DNA of 57,408 nt, taken from the NCBI GenBank assembly GCA_964602475.1, contig CAZRRN010000015.1, positions 1 through 57,408 on the forward strand. The letters run 5' to 3'. Each line of letters starts with the position of its first letter. Position 1 is the stretch's first letter. Made by a program: the position numbers and the translations under genes. Below are positions 7,198-13,542 of this stretch, one piece after another. Below the pieces are notes generated by a model, which made no database searches, had not been told where the DNA came from, and was given only the letters and a program-made list of their open reading frames with translations. This DNA is from SZUA-448 sp964602475 (GTDB lineage: Bacteria; Bacillota; Clostridia; Lachnospirales; Lachnospiraceae).

Positions 7198-8964
7198 GTG
7201 ATATCTGTTTCTTTATTGATATTATGGACGTTATATTTCATGAGAAAGAAGAGAACAGAAAGTTTTCCGGAAAATAAGTATGATATCAATGTAATTGTTA
7301 CCTGCGTAAAAGAATACTTTAATGAAACCGTTGGGGCTGGAAACGGAAACAGGAGAAACCTGTCTGAAGAAGAGCAAAGAATTGAACGCTTTCGCCTTGA
7401 GCTTCTGAAAGCTATCCGGTGCTGTAGTTATGGTGATCGCAATGCTAAGTGTTTTATAAAGAAGAACATTAAGGAATGGTTAGTGAATTTATACTGCAAA
7501 GGTCAGGGCGAGCTTGAGTATATTATTCCGTTTTCAAACCCGGAGCAATTATCGCCGATTGACCGTTTTGATATTCTTCTTTATGAATATGAAAGACAGT
7601 ATTCGATGCATGCGTTGGAAAAGCTTCTGGAGGAGTGTCTGAACTATATTCCGTGTTCTGATTATTATGAGATAAAGGAAGCAAAAAAAGAACCGAAAGA
7701 GAATAGAAGAACAAGTTCACAGATAGTAATTGATGAAGCTGCAATACGTTACGTCTATGAAGAGAGCACACCACAATTATCCTATAACGATAAGGCAGAG
7801 ATTATTTCGCAACGGATTTATCAGTATTATAAAGGACATGGAATCATTGACGAAATGCGTGATTTGGAGATTGATGGGATATCCGGAGGTGTTTCCGGAA
7901 TTGTTGTAGATGAATATGAGGAAAAGACCATAGAAGGTAAAGAAAGTATAAAAGGTAAAAGAGTATATGAAAGTGTATGGGTTTTTTATCACGGAACCAT
8001 GCTTCGAATGGCCTTTATGAGTTTCGGAACACAGAAAGAACTGGAACGAGTATGCAAGAACATCTATCGATATGGGAGTCCGGGACAGTTATCTGCTTCA
8101 AAGGGTTATATTGCAAATGAAATGAAAGATGGATCGCGGGTTGTTGTGGTTCGTCCACCTTTTTCTGAAAGCTGGGCTTTTTTTCTACGAAAGTTTGGTA
8201 AAAAGGAACAGATTTCATTAGAACGGCTGATTCGGGGAAAGAACAGCGAAATGATAATTGAATTACTATATTATATGATTGCAGGATGTCAGGTAATTGG
8301 AATAACAGGGGAACAGGGATGCGGAAAGACAACATTCCTGAAAGCGCTGATTGAGTATATTCCGGCTTCATATACGCTGCGGATTCAGGAACTGCTTTTT
8401 GAACTGCATTTACGGGAACTGTATCCTGATAGAAATATTGTTACTTTTCGCGAAACAGATGAAATCACCGGAAGAGAGGGACTTGATCTTCAGAAGAAAA
8501 CAGATGGAACAGTTAATATAATCGGTGAGGTGGCTACAGCCGCGGTTGCCGGATGGCTCGTTATGGTATCTCAGGTTGCAAGTCGGTTTACGTTGTTTAC
8601 TCATCATGCAAAGACAACTGACAGTCTGATTGCATGTATGAGAAATGATCTGATGCTGAGTGCAGGATTTCATGATGAAAGAATAGCAGAAGAACAGGTT
8701 CGTACAGCAATCAGATTTGATATTCATTTAATAAGAAAAGCAGATGGAAGTCGGTGTATTGAACGAATCAGTGAGATTATGCAATGTCCGGAGAAAGAAA
8801 AAAGCTCTTTTCATGATCTTGTTATTCTGACAGCAGATGGTTATCGTTACCTGACGGGAATCAGTTCGGAAACACGAAGAACTATGCTTGATGCAATGAC
8901 AGCGAAGCAGCAGGACGACTTTAACAGTGCAGAGAACAGATGGATTATGAGCAACAATATATAA
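7198..8964 (+). CDS. cpaF: CpaF/TadA-type secretion ATPase of the Tad pilus, divergent
   Basis: The probable motor of the pilus. The central and C-terminal parts follow the CpaF layout: a DGISGG-like N-terminal strand near 223, GEQGCGKTT as an intact Walker A (K377 counting from the GTG), and NIIGEV near 440 as Walker B, followed by FTLFTHHAKTTDS, the counterpart of the usual TTIHANS segment. The usual RGGEA motif after Walker B reads ATAAV, so the protein is divergent. The GTG at 7198 is the first standard start, but the reading frame is open upstream. An ATC codon at 7174 stands five bases after a GAGAGG ribosome site, and starting there would complete an N-terminal membrane segment (LKSIVIIVISVSLLILWTLY). 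I think translation may begin at 7174 (596 residues). Confidence 0.8.
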   Translation: MISVSLLILWTLYFMRKKRTESFPENKYDINVIVTCVKEYFNETVGAGNGNRRNLSEEEQRIERFRLELLKAIRCCSYGDRNAKCFIKKNIKEWLVNLYCKGQGELEYIIPFSNPEQLSPIDRFDILLYEYERQYSMHALEKLLEECLNYIPCSDYYEIKEAKKEPKENRRTSSQIVIDEAAIRYVYEESTPQLSYNDKAEIISQRIYQYYKGHGIIDEMRDLEIDGISGGVSGIVVDEYEEKTIEGKESIKGKRVYESVWVFYHGTMLRMAFMSFGTQKELERVCKNIYRYGSPGQLSASKGYIANEMKDGSRVVVVRPPFSESWAFFLRKFGKKEQISLERLIRGKNSEMIIELLYYMIAGCQVIGITGEQGCGKTTFLKALIEYIPASYTLRIQELLFELHLRELYPDRNIVTFRETDEITGREGLDLQKKTDGTVNIIGEVATAAVAGWLVMVSQVASRFTLFTHHAKTTDSLIACMRNDLMLSAGFHDERIAEEQVRTAIRFDIHLIRKADGSRCIERISEIMQCPEKEKSSFHDLVILTADGYRYLTGISSETRRTMLDAMTAKQQDDFNSAENRWIMSNNI

Positions 8965-8983
8965 TTGATAAGAAGGATATGAA

Positions 8984-10513
8984 GTGAAAGATTATAAAAG
9001 CCAAAATATTAATAAAATACTTATCGTAGCATTTGTGTTTCTTATATTCGTCTTTACTGCTTATTATAGCAATGAGTCCAAAATCTATCCTATAGTATGT
9101 ATGATTTATGCGGGGATTGTTATTTTGATCGAATGGAAAGAAAATGTGGAACGAAGAAAGATGAGTAACGAAGCGAAACAGATTGATAGGTTCCTTTCGG
9201 AAGTTAGACATAAATTCTATATTCACGGAATGGCAGATGAAGCAGTTTTTGATGCAGAAGAAACCGTAACTGATTTAATTATTAAAAAGAAAATTCAAAG
9301 GCTTTGTGCTGTGCTGAAATCTGAGGATTATAACAGAGAGGCTGAGAAATACCGTAAAGAAGAAACCAATCGTTATTTAAAATTATTCCTTACAATTTGT
9401 CTTACGGTTATGGAATTTGGTGATAAAAAAGTCGATGGCTATTCCATGTTTTTGATGAATCTAATGAACTTGAAATATGAAATGCGTCGAGAGCAAATGC
9501 AAAAAAAACGGTTGTTCGGAAAAATGTCAGGAATGACAATGGTTGCTGTAATCCCGGCATTTTTTCTAAAGCTGATTCAAAATTGGGGAGTAAGTAATCT
9601 ACCGGAGCTCGAGGAGTTTTATCAATGCAGGAGGGGAAGGACAATTGCAGCTTTGGCATTCTCTGTTTCTGTTCTTGTCTTTTTTATTCTAAATCTCTTA
9701 AAGGAACAAAGGGAAGCAGAATACAAGGTACATGCTGTGTTAAGCCGCCTGGAAAAAAATAAAAAAATCAACCGTTTATTACATCGACTTGAGGCTCGTA
9801 CCCCAGTGCTGCGCAGGATGGCGGAGACGGCACTGGATGAGGCCGGTGAAAATATGAATGTCAGACAGCTGTATTTAATGGTTCTTCTTGGGGTGGGAAG
9901 TGTTACAGTGTTCTCTTTTGTTTACTTAATATGGATCAAAATCAATGAAGAAGAAGGAATAAGTATTATTTTCTTTATTTCGGTTTTATTTATCGTAGGA
10001 CTTTATCCAATCTATAAATTACAAATCAAAAAAATCTTAATGAGAATAACAATGGAAGAGGAAGTTCTGCAGTATCATTCAATCATTGTCATGCTTATGT
10101 ATGTTGAGAAAATTGCTGTATATGAAATTCTTGAATCACTGGAGCAGTTTTCTGTCATCTTTCGAAGAAGTATCAGCAATTGTCTTAACAGTTATCATTC
10201 CGGGAATTGTGAGGCACTTGAAGAATTAAGGGTGCGGGAGGGATGTGAAGCATTCCGGCGACTGGTTGACCAGTTTATAATGTGTGATGAAATCGGGGTT
10301 CGTCAAGCATTTGACGAGATAAAGGCAGACCGGATTTTCTATCAACAAAAACAAGATCAGCAGGCAGAATTAACAATAGGTAAAAAAATTCTTGTTGGTC
10401 AGTTTCTGGCATTTATTCCAATGATTTTTACCGTAAGCTGTTATCTAATTATACCGTTTGCAGGAGAAAGCATTGGAATGCTGACAGAAGTATATGGCGA
10501 ACTACAGATGTAG
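8984..10513 (+). CDS. TadB/TadC-like inner-membrane platform protein (T2SSF-type)
   Basis: A 509-residue membrane protein with hydrophobic segments near 12-30 and 33-47, near 180-200, near 216-232, paired segments near 305-350 and a last pair near 470-500. The C-terminal half (LRRMAETALDEAGENM... EEEVLQYHSIIVMLMYVEKI... IGKKILVGQFLAFIPM) has the organisation of the T2SSF domain of TadB/TadC. The length suggests it stands for both TadB and TadC, which are usually separate proteins of about 300 residues. The start is GTG with AAGG seven bases upstream. It lies between the motor and the pilin-like genes, as in other Tad operons. Confidence 0.7.
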   Translation: MKDYKSQNINKILIVAFVFLIFVFTAYYSNESKIYPIVCMIYAGIVILIEWKENVERRKMSNEAKQIDRFLSEVRHKFYIHGMADEAVFDAEETVTDLIIKKKIQRLCAVLKSEDYNREAEKYRKEETNRYLKLFLTICLTVMEFGDKKVDGYSMFLMNLMNLKYEMRREQMQKKRLFGKMSGMTMVAVIPAFFLKLIQNWGVSNLPELEEFYQCRRGRTIAALAFSVSVLVFFILNLLKEQREAEYKVHAVLSRLEKNKKINRLLHRLEARTPVLRRMAETALDEAGENMNVRQLYLMVLLGVGSVTVFSFVYLIWIKINEEEGISIIFFISVLFIVGLYPIYKLQIKKILMRITMEEEVLQYHSIIVMLMYVEKIAVYEILESLEQFSVIFRRSISNCLNSYHSGNCEALEELRVREGCEAFRRLVDQFIMCDEIGVRQAFDEIKADRIFYQQKQDQQAELTIGKKILVGQFLAFIPMIFTVSCYLIIPFAGESIGMLTEVYGELQM

Positions 10514-10530
10514 GATAAAAAGGAGACATC

Positions 10531-10965
10531 ATGGAAAACGCATTGAAAGGTCTTTACTTTGCTGCTGGAATTGCGCTGAGCTGCATGATTATCGGGTTTG
10601 GATTCATTGCGATGCGGGAAGCAAAGAATACAGCATCGGTTTCATTGAACCAAATGGCAGAATTTCGAACAAATCTGTTTGAAAGCGGATTACGCAGCTA
10701 TGATAACAGTATCATATCAGGAAGCGAGCTGCTTAATTTTACAAAATATCACTTTAATACTATGCAAAATACGATAACAGGACTTCGATATATCGAAATA
10801 ATCGGTAAAGAAACACTGCACTGTGAATGTTATGAAGATGCAAGGCAGGCAGCAAACGAAAACAGTAAATATTATATTGAACCATGGTCTGCGTATCAGG
10901 GAACGATAATATGTGGTCCAGACGGAGAGATAATCGGAATGAAATTTCAATTAGTAAAGGGGTAA
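10531..10965 (+). CDS. Flp-like pilin or pseudopilin, tandem paralogue 1
   Basis: A 144-residue protein with a short polar N-terminus (MENALKGL), one membrane helix (about 9-27) and an amphipathic continuation with REAKNTA, the layout of class III or IVc prepilins. The first 45 residues closely match the next gene (MENSLKGL...REAKNAA), so the two are tandem paralogues whose exposed C-terminal parts have diverged. The ATG has AGGAG five bases upstream. It lies directly after the platform protein. The prepilin peptidase that would process it is not in the window. A pilin role is inferred from layout and context. Confidence 0.6.
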   Translation: MENALKGLYFAAGIALSCMIIGFGFIAMREAKNTASVSLNQMAEFRTNLFESGLRSYDNSIISGSELLNFTKYHFNTMQNTITGLRYIEIIGKETLHCECYEDARQAANENSKYYIEPWSAYQGTIICGPDGEIIGMKFQLVKG

Positions 10966-10998
10966 GAGTGTAAAAACACTTCGCCAGGAAGGACAAAT

Positions 10999-11433
10999 AT
11001 GGAAAATTCACTAAAGGGATTAATACTAGCAAGTGGCGTGGTTATTACATGCATTATTGTAAGTCTGGGATTCTTTATTGCGAGAGAGGCAAAGAATGCA
11101 GCAAATAATGGATTGAGTCAGATTTCGGAAATTGCCATGTCTGATGATGTAATGATGAAATTATATGATGGACTTAGAGTGTCGGGAAAAGAAGTACTTG
11201 AAGTTGTAGATAAGTACGGAACCGAACTGATTGACGGAAGCTTAGTTATTCAGGTTATAACCGGAAGAACAGAAGGGGAACGGCATAAGATAATGTTTGA
11301 CACAGAGCTGGCAGATACTGCAGCAGCAAGAGATTACAGCAATGCAGACTATATCAATCCAAACGGAACCTTCGACGGTTCGGTTACGACTGATGCAAAA
11401 GGACGCGTGACAATGAAGTTTGCACAGCGATAA
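10999..11433 (+). CDS. Flp-like pilin or pseudopilin, tandem paralogue 2
   Basis: A 144-residue paralogue of the preceding gene with the same N-terminal pattern (MENSLKGL, a membrane helix at about 9-28, then AREAKNAANNGLSQ). The C-terminal region is polar and different from its neighbour, containing an NPNG turn and a TTDAKGR segment. AAGGA lies five bases before the ATG. It ends three bases after the codon for Arg, and its TAA is in frame with the small ORF that follows. Probably an alternative or minor pilin subunit; this is inferred from duplication and operon context. Confidence 0.6.
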   Translation: MENSLKGLILASGVVITCIIVSLGFFIAREAKNAANNGLSQISEIAMSDDVMMKLYDGLRVSGKEVLEVVDKYGTELIDGSLVIQVITGRTEGERHKIMFDTELADTAAARDYSNADYINPNGTFDGSVTTDAKGRVTMKFAQR

Positions 11434-11445
11434 CAGGAGGACACT

Positions 11446-11706
11446 ACGGAGGTAACAATCAAGCTGATAGAACAGGCTGTCGCATGCATTGTTTTCTGTA
11501 TAGCGCTAACATATCTGATATATAGTATTCGGCTACTTGAAAAGATGAAATCGCTTTCTGACCTTAACTATGGGTATCAGACGATGATTGCAGAAGACAA
11601 TCCGGAAATAAATGAAGGAAGATTATTCTGTGAAGAGTGCATTGTTGCTCACTGTTCTGAAGAAGGGAACGAAGAGGTATTATTATGGATTTATTCAGCA
11701 GAGTAA
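11446..11706 (+). CDS. Small single-pass membrane protein with apparent non-canonical start
   Basis: An 86-codon reading frame filling the gap between the second pilin-like gene and the next small membrane protein. Its frame is open from the TAA at 11431 to TAA at 11704 but has no ATG, GTG or TTG before codon 34, which would remove the membrane helix. An ACG at 11446 lies five bases after AGGAGG. A second GGAGG precedes an ATC at 11458. Reading from ACG gives xEVTIKLIEQAVACIVFC, then a hydrophobic helix to about residue 27, then a polar region with three Cys. The layout matches the other minor pilus proteins here. The end overlaps the next gene by 22 bases. Automated gene calling would miss it. 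That it is coding is likely from context; the start codon is uncertain. Confidence 0.55.
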   Translation, partial: TEVTIKLIEQAVACIVFCIALTYLIYSIRLLEKMKSLSDLNYGYQTMIAEDNPEINEGRLFCEECIVAHCSEEGNEEVLLWIYSAE

Positions 11707-12125
11707 TTGCTGTATGTCTTACGGCGTGTTTTGTCATAATGCTTCCTGCTTATTTCATTCAACGGCTGGAACAGAATAGTAATAGGGAGTATTTACGGAG
11801 CTGTGTACAGGAGCTTTATAATGAAATACGTGAAAATGAAGGAATCAATCCTGATACATATAACAATTTATGCAGAATCGCAGTGTTACCCGGAAAAAGA
11901 AAGCAAATCAAACTGGTTCATAATAAACTGGTTGCAGATGTATATTCGGAGCATAATCCATCGATTTATTGGCATGAACAGATTGAATATACCGATGGAA
12001 TTCTTCAAGATCTTAAAAATAACGGATTTTATGATGTCGAAGAGAATGAATCGCTGACGATTTATCTTATTGCAGATACACTTGCTTCAAAAGAAACGAT
12101 CATTTATGGAGGAACCGGAGGCTAA
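11685..12125 (+). CDS. Small single-pass protein of the pilus operon (minor pseudopilin-like)
   Basis: A 146-residue protein with one N-terminal membrane segment (about 7-24) followed by a polar, probably extracytoplasmic region and a C-terminal GGTGG. I do not recognise a named family. The size, single N-terminal helix and operon position match TadE/TadF-type minor pseudopilins, but no diagnostic motif is visible. GAGG lies seven bases before the ATG. It begins inside the end of the preceding small ORF. Confidence 0.5.
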   Translation: MDLFSRVIAVCLTACFVIMLPAYFIQRLEQNSNREYLRSCVQELYNEIRENEGINPDTYNNLCRIAVLPGKRKQIKLVHNKLVADVYSEHNPSIYWHEQIEYTDGILQDLKNNGFYDVEENESLTIYLIADTLASKETIIYGGTGG

Positions 12126-12130
12126 ACATT

Positions 12131-12616
12131 GTGATTGTAGAACGAATCATTGATATTTTTATTGCTGTAATTATTTTTTTTCTGTTGCCGTTCATTTATG
12201 TTCAGATGAAGCAAACAGAATATCTTCAGGAATATTTTCTTGAGCGAACAGCGATATTTCTTGAGCAGATTCAAAATTCCGGAATCTTATGTACAGATGA
12301 TTATCAGAACTATCAGGAGATGCTTTCTTCAAATGCTTTTTTCATACGAGCCGAGCTTCAAATCAGTCGTTATGAATATCTTCCGGGAGAACAAGAGGAT
12401 AACGGAAGCTATTATGCAAAAAAGATTTTTGTACAATATTCTGATTATGAAATAAGAAACAATCTGGAACTCAATGAAAAGCTTATTCTCAGAGATCAGG
12501 ATTTTGTAAAAATACGAGTTTACCAGGCCATTCCGTTTGTGTTTCGTTTTTTTGACAGCTGTAATACAAGTAATAGAAGAGAATGGCTGATGATTAATTA
12601 TGGAGGAATTATTTGA
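12131..12616 (+). CDS. Small single-pass protein of the pilus operon (minor pseudopilin-like)
   Basis: A 161-residue protein with an N-terminal membrane segment (about 6-25) and a polar remainder. It starts with GTG; a GGAGG lies nine bases upstream. It begins five bases after the previous stop and overlaps the next start by four bases, so the genes are tightly coupled. No named family recognised. Together with its neighbours it forms a run of small proteins with the same topology, consistent with minor pilus components. Confidence 0.5.
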   Translation: MIVERIIDIFIAVIIFFLLPFIYVQMKQTEYLQEYFLERTAIFLEQIQNSGILCTDDYQNYQEMLSSNAFFIRAELQISRYEYLPGEQEDNGSYYAKKIFVQYSDYEIRNNLELNEKLILRDQDFVKIRVYQAIPFVFRFFDSCNTSNRREWLMINYGGII

Positions 12617-13542
12617 GATTATGTCATTTGGTGTTGATTTTTCTAATAATTTCATGTTCTATGGGTATTGTACTGGAACTTCAAACAAAGTATAAAGAAG
12701 AACAAAAGCAAGAACTTAGAATCATGGAAGAAGCAGTGGCAGGTGCTGTAAAAGCAGCATCGAAAAAACAGATAGAATATATGACTGATTCATTGCTTTA
12801 TTCTGCAACAGACGAATTAAAAATACAAACAATTGAAGACCAGTTTTTTAGAACATTGGGTGCCGGACTGGGATTAAGTGACAGACCAGACTATATAATG
12901 CAATTACAAAGGCTGGTTCCTGTCTTGTGTGTGATTTCAGACAGCGGATATTCTATCGGCTATTACGGTCTTTCCGAAAACAATGAATTTAAGAGAGAAT
13001 GGACTGAAGAAAGAAGTTTTGCGGTACAGTATAGGAATAAAATCTACTGCGCCGGTCTGGATGATTTGGTTATTATGTATGTAAATGCTCATGATGTAAC
13101 AAAGGTAAGCGTAAAAAATGATGCCGAATTAAGAATAAGTATCAGAGCAGAAGCAGTTGAAAATGCGATGCAGTTTTATTTAGACCAATACAGAAAGCTG
13201 AACCGGACTACAGAACGACTGAGCATTGATCTACCAAAGATGGATGATGGAGAGTTTGTTAATGCAGTCAGTGCTCCCGGAATTCTTGCAGTATATTACC
13301 GAAGCATGTATGAAGGTTCTGCACTGGCGTACAAGCTGCATGGTACAAGAATAAGCAAAACAGACTGTTTCATTGTAACAGAGGAAAAGGATGGAAGGAT
13401 ATATCATCGAAGTGATTGTACTGCAGTGTCAAAAGAAACTGATATAAGACGAGTTGTATTTTATACGAGAAAGGAATGTGCTGAATATGGGGCATACGCA
13501 GGTGAATGCTGTGAACCGCTGGCGGTGCATGCACCAAACTAA
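12613..13542 (+). CDS. Membrane-anchored pilus-operon protein with C-terminal Cys/His motif
   Basis: A 309-residue protein starting with TTG (GGAGG six bases upstream). It has one N-terminal membrane segment (about 5-22), a helical stretch rich in charged residues, and a mixed domain. The last 50 residues contain YHRSDCTAV, then RKECAEYG, then GECCEP. This spacing of a His and four Cys resembles small zinc-binding motifs of the Ada N-terminal type (HxxxC...C..C), often found at the ends of bacterial exported proteins. Metal binding is inferred. The family is not recognised. The end overlaps the large secreted protein that follows. Confidence 0.55.
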   Translation: MRLCHLVLIFLIISCSMGIVLELQTKYKEEQKQELRIMEEAVAGAVKAASKKQIEYMTDSLLYSATDELKIQTIEDQFFRTLGAGLGLSDRPDYIMQLQRLVPVLCVISDSGYSIGYYGLSENNEFKREWTEERSFAVQYRNKIYCAGLDDLVIMYVNAHDVTKVSVKNDAELRISIRAEAVENAMQFYLDQYRKLNRTTERLSIDLPKMDDGEFVNAVSAPGILAVYYRSMYEGSALAYKLHGTRISKTDCFIVTEEKDGRIYHRSDCTAVSKETDIRRVVFYTRKECAEYGAYAGECCEPLAVHAPN

